From Marinobacterium arenosum (GTDB lineage Bacteria > Pseudomonadota > Gammaproteobacteria > Pseudomonadales > Balneatricaceae): 64,000 nt of DNA. The stretch lies in NCBI RefSeq assembly GCF_019795155.1, contig NZ_JAILYN010000022.1, forward strand, positions 1 through 64,000, read 5' to 3'. Positions 9,793 through 20,049 of this stretch are shown here, in pieces. Position numbers and translations under genes: made by a program. The notes below the pieces were generated by a model. The model was not told where the DNA came from, did not search any database, and saw nothing but the letters and a program-made list of their open reading frames with translations. Position 1 is the first letter of the stretch. Each line of letters opens with the position of its first letter.

Positions 9793-10980
9793 ATGAAACT
9801 GAACAAGCTGATCGCCTCCATGGCGGTGACGATGATGGCAACCGTCGGCGCCGGTGCGGCCCAAGCCGCCATCGAGGAGGGCAAGCTGGTTGTCTGGATC
9901 AACGGCGACAAGGGCTACACCGGCCTGGCCGAGGTGGGTAAGCGCTTTACCGAGGAGACCGGCATTCCGGTTGAGGTCGCGCACCCGGACAGCGTTACCG
10001 ACAAGTTTCAGCAGGCGGCGGCCACCGGTAACGGGCCGGATATCTTCATCTGGGCCCATGACCGGTTCGGCGAGTGGGCAGCCAGCGGCCTGATCAGCCC
10101 GGTTGATCCGAGCCCGGCAGTAAAGCAGGAGATCGTCGACTTCACCTGGGATGCGGTGACCTATAACGGCAAGGTCTACGGCTACCCGATCGCCGTGGAA
10201 GCGGTCGGCCTGATCTACAACAAGGACCTGGTCGCCAACCCGCCGAAGGATTTCAGCGAGATCCCGGCGCTGGACAAGACCCTGCAGCAGCAGGGTAAGA
10301 AGGCGATCCTGTGGGATTACAGCAATACCTACTTCTCCTGGCCGCTGTTCGCCGCCAACGGCGGTTATCCGTTCAAGAAGACCGACAGCGGTTATGACGT
10401 CACCGATACCGGCGTCAACAACAGCGGCAGCCTGAAGGCGGCCAACACCATCAAGGGGCTGATCGACCAGGGCGTGATGCCGAAAGGGGCCGATTACGGG
10501 GTGATGGAGTCGGCCTTCAACAAGGGCGAAGTGGCGATGATGATCAACGGCCCCTGGTCCTGGGGCAACCTCAAGAAGAGCGGCATCAACTTCGGCGTGA
10601 CCACCATTCCGGCGATCGACGGCCAGATCAGCCGGCCGTTCACCGGGGTGTTGGCGGCTACCTTGAACGCCGCCAGCCCGAACCAGGATCTGTCGAAGGA
10701 GTTCCTGGAGAACTACCTGCTCAAGATCGAAGGGCTGAAGACCGTCAACGATGATGTACCGTTGGGGGCGGTGGCCAACAAGCAGTTGATGGCCGAGCTG
10801 GCCGCCGATGCCAATATCGCGGCGACCTTCAAGAACGCCGAGCTGGGCCGGCCGATGCCGAACGTGCCGGAGATGGGCGCATTCTGGTCGGCGATGGGGC
10901 CGGCGCTGAAAAACATCACCTCCGGCCGCCAACCGGTCGAGGAAGCGCTGAACGACGCCGCCAAGCGGATCGCTAACTGA
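9793..10980 (+). CDS. malE: Maltose/maltodextrin-binding periplasmic protein MalE
   Basis: The 395-residue protein captures maltose and maltodextrins in the periplasm and delivers them to MalFGK2; in some bacteria ligand-bound MalE also signals to a chemoreceptor. A signal peptide ends near residue 26 ([13 protein letters not shown]). The mature start [20 protein letters not shown] is unmistakably MalE, as are MINGPWSW near residue 255 and the C-terminal segment with ALNDA. Length matches E. coli MalE (396). A GAGGA ribosome-binding site lies upstream. It heads malEFG. Confidence 0.97.
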   Translation: MKLNKLIASMAVTMMATVGAGAAQAAIEEGKLVVWINGDKGYTGLAEVGKRFTEETGIPVEVAHPDSVTDKFQQAAATGNGPDIFIWAHDRFGEWAASGLISPVDPSPAVKQEIVDFTWDAVTYNGKVYGYPIAVEAVGLIYNKDLVANPPKDFSEIPALDKTLQQQGKKAILWDYSNTYFSWPLFAANGGYPFKKTDSGYDVTDTGVNNSGSLKAANTIKGLIDQGVMPKGADYGVMESAFNKGEVAMMINGPWSWGNLKKSGINFGVTTIPAIDGQISRPFTGVLAATLNAASPNQDLSKEFLENYLLKIEGLKTVNDDVPLGAVANKQLMAELAADANIAATFKNAELGRPMPNVPEMGAFWSAMGPALKNITSGRQPVEEALNDAAKRIAN

Positions 10981-10997
10981 TTTTCAAGGCGGAGTAG

Positions 10998-11053
10998 CGA
11001 CCGGCTGCGCGCAGCCCGACTGAGCGCAGCCCGACTGAACGCAGCCCGGTCGC
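10998..11053 (+). promoter_or_regulatory. Repeat-built hairpin between malE and malF
   Basis: GCGACCGGCTGCG (10998-11010) is followed by three near-identical units of CGCAGCCCGACTGA (starts 11010, 11025, 11040), and the last part CGCAGCCCGGTCGC pairs with the first segment. A long stem without a T-tract results. E. coli also has stabilising REP hairpins at this position that raise MalE over MalFG. Confidence 0.6.
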
Positions 11054-11127
11054 CATTCTTCTGCCTGCACTCCCGTTCTAAAAATAAGCAGCCTTTCCGA
11101 GGCGCGATAATAATAAAGGCTCATATC

Positions 11128-12678
11128 ATGTCGAGTTATGTGCTGACCGTGTCTGACAAGCGAATGCGGATGCCTTCATTTGCAACCAGCCTGAAACTGA
11201 CGGCGGCCCTGGCCGTTAACCTGATGGCGCTCTATCTGGTGGTGGTGCTCTACGCCCAGCAGAAGATCGCCTTCGCGCTGCTGGTGTTGCTGGTGGTCTC
11301 CTCCGCCAGTTACGTTTTCTTCAGCAAGCGGGCCTATGCCCACCGCTATGTGTATCCGGCGGTGGCGGGCATGGGTATCTTCGTAATCTTCCCGTTGCTC
11401 TATACCGTCGGTATCGGTTTTACCAACTACAGCGCCAGCAACCTGTTGGATCTGGAGCGGGTGCAGCAGTATCACCTGTCACAGAGCTACACCCTCGACG
11501 GCGGCCGTTATCCGTTCAAGCTGTACAGTGCCCAGGACCGTTATCGGCTGCAGTTGCAGCAGCCGGGTGAAGGGTACTTGGTCAGCCAACCTTTTGCGCT
11601 GACAGATGCCGAGGTCGAAAAGACCCTTGAACTGCATGAAAGCAACGCGGCGGTTGGCGGTGAAGCGTTGAAGATTCGTGACGTGATCAAGCTGAAAAAG
11701 CCGCTGCAGTCGCTGGTGTTGAGTTTGCCGGATGGCGGCCAGTTGCGGATGAGCGGTCTGCGCGAGTTTGCCGCACGCGCGCCAGTCTATACGCTGGAGG
11801 CGGATGGCAGCCTGCGCGACAACCGCAGCGGCGAGCGGCTGACCATCAACCATGAAAAGGGCTTCTACCAGCGGGCGGATGGCGAGCTGCTGTCGCCGGG
11901 CTTCGTGGTCACCATCGGCGCCGACAACTTTCTGCGGGTGCTGACCGACGACAGCATCCGCGGGCCCTTCCTGCAGATCTTCCTGTGGACGCTGGCGTTC
12001 TCGGCTGGCACGGTGCTGTTCACGATGGGCGTCGGCCTGCTGCTGGCCAATCTGCTGCAGTGGGACCGGATTGGTGGCAAGGCGGTCTACCGTACCCTGC
12101 TGATCCTGCCCTATGCGGTGCCGGCGTTCATCTCTATCCTGGTGTTCAAGGGGCTGTTCAACCAGAACTTCGGCGAGATCAACCTGGTGTTGCAGGGGCT
12201 GTTCGGCCTGCGGCCGGACTGGTTCAGCGAACCGGCGATGGCCCGTTCGATGATTCTGATCGTCAACACCTGGCTCGGTTACCCCTACATGATGCTGCTC
12301 TGCATGGGGCTGCTGCAGTCGATCCCGCAGGACCTGTACGAAGCCTCGGCGATGGATGGCGCCGGCCCGCTGGACAACCTGTTCCGCATCACGCTGCCGC
12401 TGATCATCAAGCCGCTGACACCGCTGTTGATCGCCACCTTTGCGTTCAACTTCAACAACTTCGTGCTGATCTCGCTGTTGACCGGCGGGGCGCCGGATAT
12501 CATCGGCGCCAGTACCCCGGCCGGCACCACCGACCTGCTGGTCAGCTATACCTACCGGATCGCCTTCCAGGATTCCGGCCAGGACTTCGGGCTGGCGGCT
12601 GCTATCGCCACGATGATCTTCCTGCTGGTGGGCGGTATGGCCCTGCTGAAACTGCGTCTGAGTAAAATGGAGGTGTGA
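11128..12678 (+). CDS. malF: Maltose ABC transporter permease MalF
   Basis: The 516-residue inner-membrane subunit forms, with MalG, the maltose translocation path. Membrane segments at about residues 20-45, 48-68 and 75-98 precede a large periplasmic P2 domain (about residues 100-275), which is characteristic of proteobacterial MalF. Five more segments follow, with the EAA loop EASAMDGAGPLDNLFRITLP near residue 408. Length agrees with E. coli MalF (514). malG starts four bases after the end of this gene. Confidence 0.96.
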   Translation: MSSYVLTVSDKRMRMPSFATSLKLTAALAVNLMALYLVVVLYAQQKIAFALLVLLVVSSASYVFFSKRAYAHRYVYPAVAGMGIFVIFPLLYTVGIGFTNYSASNLLDLERVQQYHLSQSYTLDGGRYPFKLYSAQDRYRLQLQQPGEGYLVSQPFALTDAEVEKTLELHESNAAVGGEALKIRDVIKLKKPLQSLVLSLPDGGQLRMSGLREFAARAPVYTLEADGSLRDNRSGERLTINHEKGFYQRADGELLSPGFVVTIGADNFLRVLTDDSIRGPFLQIFLWTLAFSAGTVLFTMGVGLLLANLLQWDRIGGKAVYRTLLILPYAVPAFISILVFKGLFNQNFGEINLVLQGLFGLRPDWFSEPAMARSMILIVNTWLGYPYMMLLCMGLLQSIPQDLYEASAMDGAGPLDNLFRITLPLIIKPLTPLLIATFAFNFNNFVLISLLTGGAPDIIGASTPAGTTDLLVSYTYRIAFQDSGQDFGLAAAIATMIFLLVGGMALLKLRLSKMEV

Positions 12679-12681
12679 CCG

Positions 12682-13572
12682 ATGGCTATCGTACAGGCGA
12701 AATCCACCCGCTATCGGGTCTGGGCCACCCATCTCGGCCTGCTGTGTTTTATTGCGCTGATTCTGTTCCCGCTGCTGATGGTGATCTCGATCAGCTTCCG
12801 CGAAGGTAACTTCGCCACCGGTAGCCTGCTGCCGGAAAATCCGTCGCTGGAGCACTGGTCGCTGGCGCTGGGCATCCCCTATACCAACGAGGATGGCAGC
12901 GTCTCCCAGCCGCCGTTCCCGGTGCTGCTGTGGTTATGGAACTCGGTCAAGATCGCGGTGATCTCCTCGGTGTTGATCCTGCTGCTGTCCACCACCAGTG
13001 CCTACGCCTTCGCCCGGCTGCGCTTTGGCGGCAAGCCGACGCTGCTGAAGTCGATGCTGATCTTCCAGATGTTCCCGCCGGTGTTGTCGCTGGTGGCGAT
13101 CTACGCCCTGTTCGACCAGCTGGGGCAGTACGTCAGCTGGCTGGGCATCAACAGCCACGGTGCGGTGATTGTCGCCTCGCTGGGCGGCATGGCGCTGCAT
13201 ATCTGGACCATCAAGGGCTACTTCGAAACCATCGACCGCTCATTGGAGGAGGCGGCGATCGTCGACGGCGCCACCACCTGGCAGGCGTTCTTCTACATCC
13301 TGCTGCCGCTGTCGGTGCCGATTCTGGCAGTGGTGTTCATTCTGGCGTTTATCACCTCGATCACCGAATACCCGATGGCCTCGGTGCTGCTGCTGGATGT
13401 GGACCAGCTGACCCTGGCGGTCGGCGCCCAGCAGTACCTCTACGAGCAGAACTACCTGTGGGGCGACTTCGCCGCCGCGGCGGTGCTGTCCGGCCTGCCG
13501 ATCACCCTGGTGTTCCTGTACTGCCAGAAATGGCTGGTCGGCGGCCTGACCTCGGGCGGCGTCAAAGGCTAA
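12682..13572 (+). CDS. malG: Maltose ABC transporter permease MalG
   Basis: The 296-residue partner of MalF matches E. coli MalG in length. Six hydrophobic segments are visible, the first at about residues 16-36. A periplasmic loop follows the first segment, and the EAA motif [21 protein letters not shown] lies near residue 190. The C-terminus [10 protein letters not shown] is the MalG tail known to contact MalK. It is the last gene of malEFG and is followed by a strong terminator. Confidence 0.96.
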   Translation: MAIVQAKSTRYRVWATHLGLLCFIALILFPLLMVISISFREGNFATGSLLPENPSLEHWSLALGIPYTNEDGSVSQPPFPVLLWLWNSVKIAVISSVLILLLSTTSAYAFARLRFGGKPTLLKSMLIFQMFPPVLSLVAIYALFDQLGQYVSWLGINSHGAVIVASLGGMALHIWTIKGYFETIDRSLEEAAIVDGATTWQAFFYILLPLSVPILAVVFILAFITSITEYPMASVLLLDVDQLTLAVGAQQYLYEQNYLWGDFAAAAVLSGLPITLVFLYCQKWLVGGLTSGGVKG

Positions 13573-13604
13573 ACCCTCGGATATCTATCGGCTCTCTCTC
13601 GGTT

Positions 13605-13630
13605 ACCCGGTGTTCGCACCGGGTTTTTTT
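13605..13630 (+). terminator. Rho-independent terminator of malEFG
   Basis: Perfect 8-bp stem ACCCGGTG / CACCGGGT with a UUCG tetraloop, followed directly by seven T residues. Confidence 0.92.
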
Positions 13631-13650
13631 GGCGCTGTGCCTGTGGGCTC

Positions 13651-14085
13651 CACCCGGGGCGCCAGGAAAACGCCTGCCGGCGTTTGGCTGGCCGTGCCTA
13701 CCCGGCCGGACCTACCCGGCTGGGACCGGCCCCACAACGGAACCCCGTAGCAGCGGGCTTGGCATGCCCTTTGGGTACCGACCGCGACAGAATTGGCACA
13801 GTCCGCGGATGTCACCATCGATATCTAAGGGGCATACCAAGCGGGCTGTTATGAAGAGCGGACCCTGTAGGGCGCCACCCGGGGCGCCAATAACACGCCT
13901 GCCGGCACTTGGCTGGCCGGACCTACCCGGCCGGGACCGGCCCCACAACGGAACCCCGTAGCAGCGGGCTTGGCATGCCCTTTGGGTACCGACCGCGACA
14001 GAATTGGCACAGTCCGCAGATGTCGCCAGCGGTAACCATGGGGCATACCAAGCGGACAGCTCAGACGCATCGAGTGGCACCTTTC
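13651..14085. repeat. Direct duplication (period 225 bp) of a long REP-like palindromic block
   Basis: The block beginning CACCCGGGGCGCCA at 13651 is repeated from 13876 with high identity; the second copy lacks about 14 bases in its GGCCGGACCTACCC part. Each copy holds GTAGCAGCGGGCTTGGCATGCCC and, about 75 bases later, the inverse GGGGCATACCAAGCGG, giving a large hairpin. Short open frames on both strands are translations of the repeat. It fills the gap between malG and the chemoreceptor gene. Confidence 0.85.
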
Positions 14086-14135
14086 CAGCAAGCCTAAGAA
14101 TATCAACCCGATAACAACAAGAACGGAACCCGAGT

Positions 14136-15887
14136 ATGGAAAACAATAAGAAAAAAACTGCCCTCTGGTCTCTGTCGCTGGCCCGGCGGATCTGGCTCAG
14201 CACATTGGTGTTCGTACTGATCAGCGGCTGTGCGCTGGCATTTGCCGGCTGGCAGCTGCGGCAGATCAGCGATAGCAGCGCCCAACAGCAGCAGCGGATC
14301 GAGCTGCAGCAGCAGGCATTGCTGGAGCAGCGACAAAGCGACCGCCAGCGCGAGCAGGTGGCCGCGCTGCGCCGCCAGTTGCTGGCGGCCAGCGAAGCCT
14401 ACAGCCATATGCTGTACTGGCATTTCGACGCCGCGTTGACCGTCGAGTATGACTCCCGCGACCGGGCCGAGGCGGCGCAGCAGCGGGTCAAGCAGGCCCT
14501 GGCGATGCTGGCCGGCGCGATGCCGCAGTCGGCCGCGCTCTTTGCCGAGTTCGAACAGCGTCTGAGCCAGTATCGCAATCTGGTCGACAAGGCGTTCGAG
14601 TTCTTCCAGAAGGGTTCCAACGCCCTCGGCACCTCGTTGATCGGCGGCGCCCGCGACGAGTCGGTCAAGATGAGTGGGTTGCTGAGTCAGCTGGCCGACC
14701 GCTTGGAGCAGCAGCTGTCCGAAGCCGAAGGCGCCAGCCAGCAGCGGCTGCAGATGGCCGAGCAACTGGGTGTCGATGTCAAGGGGGCCGCTGCCGCCCT
14801 GGCGCAGCAGGCGAGCTCGGGCAGCCGCTGGCTGCTGTTGATCGGTGGTGGCGCGCTATTGCTGTCGTTGCTGAACGGGCTGGCGTTCTCGCGGGCGCTG
14901 TTGAAACCGCTGCGCCGGATACAGTCGATCCTGGTGGCGACCGCCGCCGACCACGATCTGACCCGCCGTTGCGACAGCCGGCGCCGTGATGAACTGGGCG
15001 CGATGGCGGCGGCGTTCGATACCCTGCAGCACTCGTTCGGCGATACCCTCGGCCAAGTGCAGCAACTGCTGCAGCAGCTGGAGGGCAGCGTCGAGCGCAG
15101 CAGCGTTACCGGTAACCGTCTACAGCAGTTGGTGGTCGACCAGCAGCGCGATACCAGCGCGGTGATGGCGGCGGCCTGCCAGTTGAGCGGTACCGCCGAC
15201 GCGGTCAGCGGTCACAGTGCCGATGCGCTCGGCAGGACCCGTGAAGCAGAGGCGGATGTCGCCGAAGGATTCCGGGTGGTGGCCAGCAGCCATCAGTCGA
15301 TGCATCAGCTGGCCGACTGTATCGACAGTACCGGCGAGGCGATGAATCGGCTGGCGCAGCGCAGCCAGTCGATCGGCAGCATCCTGGACGTGATTCGCGG
15401 CATCTCCGAACAGACCAATCTGCTGGCGCTGAACGCCGCCATCGAAGCGGCCCGTGCCGGTGAGATGGGGCGCGGTTTCGCGGTGGTGGCCGACGAGGTA
15501 CGCGAGCTTGCCCAGCGCACCAGCCGCTCCACCGATGAGATCCAGCAGATGGTCGAACAGCTGCAGCAGGATGCCGCTGCGGTGGAGACGGTCGTCGGCC
15601 GCAGTCGCTCTATCGCCGGCGAAAGCAGGACCCTGTCTGACCAGGCGCAACAGGCGTTGCAGGGCATCCAGCAGGCGGTGGAAGCGATCAGCGCCCTGAA
15701 CGGACAGATCGCCGCTGCCGCCACCGAGCAACAGCAGTCGGCCAACAGTATCGAGCAGAGCCTGCAGCACTCCAACAGCCGGGTCGAGCAGGTCGCCGGC
15801 GAAGCCGCCGGCATGCAACAGCAGGGGCTGCAGTTGAGCGAGCAGCTCAACGGCCTGCGCCTGCGGCTGGACAGTTTTCGTTGTTGA
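14136..15887 (+). CDS. Methyl-accepting chemotaxis protein
   Basis: This 583-residue transmembrane chemoreceptor senses a ligand outside the inner membrane and controls CheA. TM1 lies at about residues 19-39 and TM2 at about 228-252, enclosing a roughly 190-residue periplasmic helical domain rich in Gln and Arg. A HAMP domain follows (about 253-306). The cytoplasmic hairpin tip [19 protein letters not shown] (from residue 425) and [13 protein letters not shown] are typical signalling sequences. There is no C-terminal CheR-docking pentapeptide. Its place after malEFG suggests taxis to a maltose-type or other sugar, perhaps through MalE, but that is inference. Confidence 0.92.
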   Translation: MENNKKKTALWSLSLARRIWLSTLVFVLISGCALAFAGWQLRQISDSSAQQQQRIELQQQALLEQRQSDRQREQVAALRRQLLAASEAYSHMLYWHFDAALTVEYDSRDRAEAAQQRVKQALAMLAGAMPQSAALFAEFEQRLSQYRNLVDKAFEFFQKGSNALGTSLIGGARDESVKMSGLLSQLADRLEQQLSEAEGASQQRLQMAEQLGVDVKGAAAALAQQASSGSRWLLLIGGGALLLSLLNGLAFSRALLKPLRRIQSILVATAADHDLTRRCDSRRRDELGAMAAAFDTLQHSFGDTLGQVQQLLQQLEGSVERSSVTGNRLQQLVVDQQRDTSAVMAAACQLSGTADAVSGHSADALGRTREAEADVAEGFRVVASSHQSMHQLADCIDSTGEAMNRLAQRSQSIGSILDVIRGISEQTNLLALNAAIEAARAGEMGRGFAVVADEVRELAQRTSRSTDEIQQMVEQLQQDAAAVETVVGRSRSIAGESRTLSDQAQQALQGIQQAVEAISALNGQIAAAATEQQQSANSIEQSLQHSNSRVEQVAGEAAGMQQQGLQLSEQLNGLRLRLDSFRC

Positions 15888-15901
15888 TTTTTTTGATATG
15901 G

Positions 15902-15933
15902 CCACCCGGTGAATAAGCGCACCGGGTGGTTTT
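15902..15933 (+). terminator. Rho-independent terminator after the chemoreceptor gene
   Basis: Perfect 10-bp stem CCACCCGGTG / CACCGGGTGG with an 8-base loop, followed by TTTT. Its stem shares CACCCGGTG-type sequence with the malG terminator. Confidence 0.88.
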
Positions 15934-16101
15934 CTAATTAATGAAGAGCCCCGCTCCGCCGACCGCCTCGCTGCAACAAAATCTACTCCTGATATCTGCG
16001 CCTAAGATCATCGTGGGCCGGTGCTGTGCTTTCAAACGAGGGGCGTCCGGTAAAGTGGGCACGCTTGTCGTGTCCACGCGGAGCGAGCCATAGGAATACA
16101 G

Positions 16102-16623
16102 ATGCTAAAGCAGACCATGCAGATTGAACCCCTGACCCTGTTCACCCATTACCTCCAGCAGCTGGACCGGATACTGGAAAAATCCGCAGCTCACGCAGAT
16201 TCCGAGGCCGAACTGCTGAATGCCCGGTTGGCGGAGGGGATGTTCCCGTTGAGCCAGCAGGCCCGCACGGCGATCGATTTTAGCTTGCGGGCGCTCTGTC
16301 CGCTGATCGGTGAGGAGATCCGCTCCTTCGCCAATGAACGGCAGAGCTTTACGGGTATTCGGATGCAGCTCGCCGAGACGCTCGACTATCTGGCGCAGAT
16401 TGATAGCAGTCGATTTGAGGGTGCTGAAACGCGGCAGGTGACAACCCGGACCGGCTTCCGGGAGCATGCATTCAGCGGGGCTGATTACCTGGCGCTCTAT
16501 GCATTGCCGAACTTCCTGTTCCACCTGAACATGGTCTATGCGCTCGCCCGTCAGCAGGGCGTGCCGTTAAGCAAGGGCGACTACGACGATTTTCACCAGT
16601 ATCCGGATGGATTTCGGTTTTAA
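16102..16623 (+). CDS. DUF1993 family protein
   Basis: The 173-residue protein matches the DUF1993 family, a helical DinB-like fold of unknown function. Features seen are LNARLAEGMFPLSQQARTAIDFS near residues 45-65, the middle FANERQSFTGIR, and the C-terminal ALPNFLFHLNMVYALARQQGVPLSKGDYDDF (split here for reading at residues 137-168), all typical of the family. Start ATG is at 16102; an internal ATG five codons later is possible. It stands alone between two terminators and is not obviously linked to sugar uptake. Confidence 0.75.
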   Translation: MLKQTMQIEPLTLFTHYLQQLDRILEKSAAHADSEAELLNARLAEGMFPLSQQARTAIDFSLRALCPLIGEEIRSFANERQSFTGIRMQLAETLDYLAQIDSSRFEGAETRQVTTRTGFREHAFSGADYLALYALPNFLFHLNMVYALARQQGVPLSKGDYDDFHQYPDGFRF

Positions 16624-16953
16624 TTTCAGGGTTGCTGGCTGCCTGTTATCGTTGCGGATCATTACGGGGGGATTCTCTCGATGGTATCCGGAACGCCTGC
16701 CGGCGTTTGGTCAGCTGAAGCGGACCCTGCAAGAGTCGCTGCGTGCTATAAGGGTTCGACTTTGTAGCAGCTCGCTCCGCGAGCGACAGGATTGTTTTAG
16801 ATTATCAGGAAAGTTCGCGGATAAAATTTCTCTACCTCCAACCGCCGGGTAGCCTCCTCCCGTTTGTAGCTTGCTTCGCCGAATAACGAAAAAGCCGGTC
16901 AGTTGTGTCACTGACCGGCATAGAGATTTAGCTGTACGGGTATCAGGAACAAC
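16624..16953. other. Intergenic region between convergent genes with one REP palindrome
   Basis: No gene is visible. A single REP-like palindrome GTAGCAGCTCGCTCCGCGAG lies at 16764-16790, and the malK terminator is at its end. The rest shows nothing recognisable. Confidence 0.6.
16889..16919 (-). terminator. Rho-independent terminator of the glucosidase-malK operon
   Basis: On the minus strand GCCGGTCAGT and ACTGACCGGC form a perfect 10-bp stem with a 6-base loop followed by TTTTT. The stem is nearly the same as that of the terminator at 51384-51419. Confidence 0.92.
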
Positions 16954-18066
16954 TCAGCTGTCGAAGCCGGCTTCCTTGTAAAGGCGTTGGCAGGCGCTGC
17001 CGTCCGCGCGGAACAGGTGGCAGCGTTTGGCGTCCAGCCCCATCGCCAGCGACTGGTTGGCGTGTATCGGCCGGTCGCCGTGCAGCCGGACGATGGCGTT
17101 GTCGATACCGGCGATGGTCATGTACAGCAGTGTCTGGTCGCCGAGCCGTTCCACCACGTTGACGTCGCCGACCAGGCTGGCGTCCGCCTGTTCGGCCGGT
17201 ACGCAGTGTTCCGGGCGGATGCCCAGCGTGGCGTTGTCGCCAGCGCTCAGGCCGTCGCCGTTGACCGGCAGCTCGATCTGCTCGCCGTTCGGCAGGCTGA
17301 CGCGGGCGCTGTCGCAGTTGGCGGAGATCACTTGAGCCGGGATGAAGTTCATCCCCGGCGAGCCGATAAAGCCGGCCACGAAGCGGTTGGCCGGGTAGTG
17401 GTACAGCTCCAGCGGCGCACCCACCTGGGAGACGCGACCGTGGTCCAGCACCACGATCTTGTCGGCCAGGGTCATCGCTTCCACCTGGTCGTGGGTGACG
17501 TAGATCATGGTGGACTTGAGCCGCTGGTGCAGCTTGGCGATCTCGATCCGCATCTGCACCCGCAGGCCGGCATCCAGGTTGGACAGCGGTTCGTCGAACA
17601 GCAGTACCTGGGGCTCGCGCACCATGGTCCGGCCGATCGCCACCCGCTGGCGCTGGCCGCCGGACAGGTCCTTCGGCTTGCGATCCAGCAGCTGGCTCAG
17701 TTGCAGGGTACGGGCCGCTTCGCCGATCCGCTTGTCGATCTCGCCCTTGTCGGTCTTGGCCAGCTTCAGGCCGAAGCCCATGTTCTCGGCCACGCTCAGG
17801 TGCGGGTAGAGCGCGTAGGACTGGAACACCATGCCGACCGAGCGCTCCGCCGGCGGCACGTCGTTGACCCGCTTGCCGCCGATATGGAGATCGCCGGAGG
17901 TGATCTCCTCCAGCCCGGCGATCATCCGCAGCAGGGTGGATTTGCCGCAGCCGGACGGGCCGACGAAGACGACGAACTCGCCCTGCTGGATCTCCAGGTC
18001 GATATTCTTGGAGATCGGGATGCCGTCATAGCTTTTGCAGATGTTATTTAGAGTGACCGTAGCCAT
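16954..18066 (-). CDS. malK: Maltose/maltodextrin import ATP-binding protein MalK
   Basis: The 370-residue ATPase drives MalFG; length fits E. coli MalK (371). Walker [10 protein letters not shown] is near residue 36, [13 protein letters not shown] near 134, Walker [12 protein letters not shown] follows, and the H-loop is [10 protein letters not shown]. The C-terminal domain (from about 240) with IRPEH is the regulatory region, which in E. coli binds MalT and EIIA-Glc. It lies 63 bp after the glucosidase gene on the same strand and apart from malEFG, so the transporter is encoded in two operons. Confidence 0.93.
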   Translation of the reverse strand: MATVTLNNICKSYDGIPISKNIDLEIQQGEFVVFVGPSGCGKSTLLRMIAGLEEITSGDLHIGGKRVNDVPPAERSVGMVFQSYALYPHLSVAENMGFGLKLAKTDKGEIDKRIGEAARTLQLSQLLDRKPKDLSGGQRQRVAIGRTMVREPQVLLFDEPLSNLDAGLRVQMRIEIAKLHQRLKSTMIYVTHDQVEAMTLADKIVVLDHGRVSQVGAPLELYHYPANRFVAGFIGSPGMNFIPAQVISANCDSARVSLPNGEQIELPVNGDGLSAGDNATLGIRPEHCVPAEQADASLVGDVNVVERLGDQTLLYMTIAGIDNAIVRLHGDRPIHANQSLAMGLDAKRCHLFRADGSACQRLYKEAGFDS

Positions 18067-18129
18067 GGGCTGCCCTCTTGTTCTCTTATTGTTCTTTTAT
18101 TGATCTTTTCTGTTTCTCAGGGCCGGCGG

Positions 18130-19755
18130 TCAGGCCGGCTTGCAGATCAGTACGCCATAGGCGGGCAGGCTGAGCCGGTCGCCGCTCAGGTGGCCCAGCG
18201 GCAACGAATCGGGCAGCGTCATCGCTCGCCAGTTGCCGTCGACCATCAGGCTGGCCGGCTCTGCGCCCATGTTAACGGCAACCAGCATCTGTTCGCCATC
18301 CAGCGTGCGGCTGAACAGCAGGCAGTTGTCGGCGGTGTCGATAAAGTGGATCTCACCTTTGCACAGCGCCGGCTGCTGCTGACGCCAGCCGAGGAACGCC
18401 CGGTAGCTGTTGAGGATCGACGCGGCATCGTCCTGCTGTACGCTGATCGCCCGGCGGTGATGTTCGATCGCCACCGGCAGCCAGGGCTTGGCGCTGCTGA
18501 AGCCGGCCTGGGGCACGTCGGCTTGCCAGGGGATCGGCGTGCGGCAGCCGTCGCGGCCCTTGAACTCCGGCCAGAAGTTGATGCCGTAGGGGTCGACCAG
18601 GTCCTCGTAGGCCAGCTCCGCTTCGGTCAGGCCCAGCTCCTCGCCTTGATAGATGCAGATGCTGCCGCGCATGCTGAGCAGCAGCACCATCAGCATCTTG
18701 GCTTGCGCCTGCGGTGCGCCGGCATCGCCCCAGCGGCTCATCACCCGCTGCACGTCGTGGTTGCCGACCGACCAGCAGGGCCAGCCGTCGCCGATACCGC
18801 GCTCGATGGTTTCCAGGGTGTGGCGGATAAACTGCGGCGAGCCCTGTTCGGTCAGCAGATCGAACGAGTAGGCCATATGCAGCTTGTCGCCGTCGCTGGT
18901 GTACTCCGCCATGGTCTGCAGCGAGCGGTCGCAGCCCACCTCGCCGACGGTGGTGGTGCCGGGGTAGCGGTCCAGCAGCGCGCGCAGCTTCTGCAGGAAG
19001 CCGATATTCTCCGGCCGGGTCTTGTCGTAGATGTGGCACTGGTAGGCGTAGGGGTTGTCCAGCCGGACGCCGATGCCGCCTTCGCGCACCTCGGTGTTGG
19101 CCGGATTGTCGCGCAGCTGGTCGTCGTGGTAGTAGAAGTTGGCGGTATCCAGCCGGAAGCCGTCGACGCCGCGCTGCAGCCAGAATTCAACGTCCGACAG
19201 CACCTGTTCCACCACCGCCGGGTTATGGAAGTTCAGGTCCGGCTGGCTGCTGAGGAAGTTGTGCAGGTAGTACTGCCGGCGGCGGCTGTCCCAGGTCCAG
19301 GCCGAGCCGCCGAACACCGACACCCAATTGGTCGGCGGGGTGCCGTCCGGCCGGGCGTCGGCCCAGACGTACCAGTCGGACTTGTCGTTGTCGCGGTCCT
19401 GGCGGCTCTGCTTGAACCATTCGTGCTGGTCGGAGGTATGGCTCAGCACCTGGTCGATCATTACCCGCAGGCCCAGTTCATGGGCGCGGGCGACCAGCGC
19501 GTCGAAATCGGCCAGGGTGCCGAAGATCGGGTCCACATCGCGGTAGTCGGACACGTCGTAGCCGAAATCCTTCATCGGCGAGGTGAAAAACGGCGACAGC
19601 CAGATCGCGTCGACGTTGAGGCTGGCGATGTACTCCAGCTTTGCGGTGATGCCCGGCAGATCGCCGATGCCGTCGCCATTGGAATCGAAAAAGCTGCGCG
19701 GGTAAACCTGATAGATTACCGCGCCCCGCCACCAGTCGTTATCTGTCTTGATCAT
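18130..19755 (-). CDS. GH13 alpha-glucosidase
   Basis: This 541-residue intracellular enzyme of glycoside hydrolase family 13 releases glucose from maltose and short alpha-glucans. The TIM barrel starts near residue 10 (WWRGAVIYQVYPRSF). Catalytic residues are visible: the nucleophile Asp203 in GFRLDTANF, the acid/base Glu in TTVGEVGCD and the stabilising Asp in VGNHDVQR. No signal peptide is seen. The sequence resembles the Halomonas alpha-glucosidase type (GH13_23) with strong maltose preference. As the first gene of an operon with malK, it supplies the cytoplasmic maltose-splitting step; glucokinase is encoded at 27762. Confidence 0.9.
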   Translation of the reverse strand: MIKTDNDWWRGAVIYQVYPRSFFDSNGDGIGDLPGITAKLEYIASLNVDAIWLSPFFTSPMKDFGYDVSDYRDVDPIFGTLADFDALVARAHELGLRVMIDQVLSHTSDQHEWFKQSRQDRDNDKSDWYVWADARPDGTPPTNWVSVFGGSAWTWDSRRRQYYLHNFLSSQPDLNFHNPAVVEQVLSDVEFWLQRGVDGFRLDTANFYYHDDQLRDNPANTEVREGGIGVRLDNPYAYQCHIYDKTRPENIGFLQKLRALLDRYPGTTTVGEVGCDRSLQTMAEYTSDGDKLHMAYSFDLLTEQGSPQFIRHTLETIERGIGDGWPCWSVGNHDVQRVMSRWGDAGAPQAQAKMLMVLLLSMRGSICIYQGEELGLTEAELAYEDLVDPYGINFWPEFKGRDGCRTPIPWQADVPQAGFSSAKPWLPVAIEHHRRAISVQQDDAASILNSYRAFLGWRQQQPALCKGEIHFIDTADNCLLFSRTLDGEQMLVAVNMGAEPASLMVDGNWRAMTLPDSLPLGHLSGDRLSLPAYGVLICKPA

Positions 19756-19866
19756 CTGCCAACTCTTGAGTCCTGAGGTGCCGCCGCGCCGGGCAATGCC
19801 GACACGCGGGGCACCGTGTTCCTATTTCGAGACAGGCTCCATGGTCGCCGTTGTCGCCAGGGGCAA

Positions 19867-19876
19867 CATCCTCCCT
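19867..19876 (-). promoter_or_regulatory. Candidate MalT box upstream of the glucosidase-malK operon
   Basis: On the minus strand this reads AGGGAGGATG followed by TTGCC, identical over ten bases to the site at 9673-9682 upstream of malE. It lies about 110 bp before the glucosidase start codon. Confidence 0.55.
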
Positions 19877-19947
19877 GCGGATTCTTTTAAGGGCGTAGGG
19901 GTGGGGCGGTAGTCGTAGGGCGTAGGAGGGGGAAAAGTTTATAGTTG

Positions 19948-19996
19948 AACAGCTAACAGCTAACAGCTAACAGCTAACAGCTAACAGCTAACAGCT
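19948..19996. repeat. Heptanucleotide tandem repeat, seven copies of AACAGCT
   Basis: Seven perfect consecutive copies of AACAGCT occupy 49 bp between the end of malT and the glucosidase promoter region. The unit contains the palindrome AGCT. Such perfect short repeats are prone to copy-number change by slippage. It lies outside coding sequence, so it could only affect spacing or transcript structure. Confidence 0.95.
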
Positions 19997-20049
19997 GTCG
20001 AGCGAAGAAATTCCTGTTAACTGTTTACTGTCCACTAGTAACTCTAAAC

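Noticed and set aside
13640-14203. Possible CRISPR-like array in the malG-chemoreceptor gap
   Set aside because: Only two long copies of 225 bp are present with no short repeat/spacer pattern; it is a palindromic repeat duplication.
18100-19776. 558-codon plus-strand frame opposite the alpha-glucosidase
   Set aside because: The minus-strand glucosidase has all catalytic residues; this is its antisense shadow.
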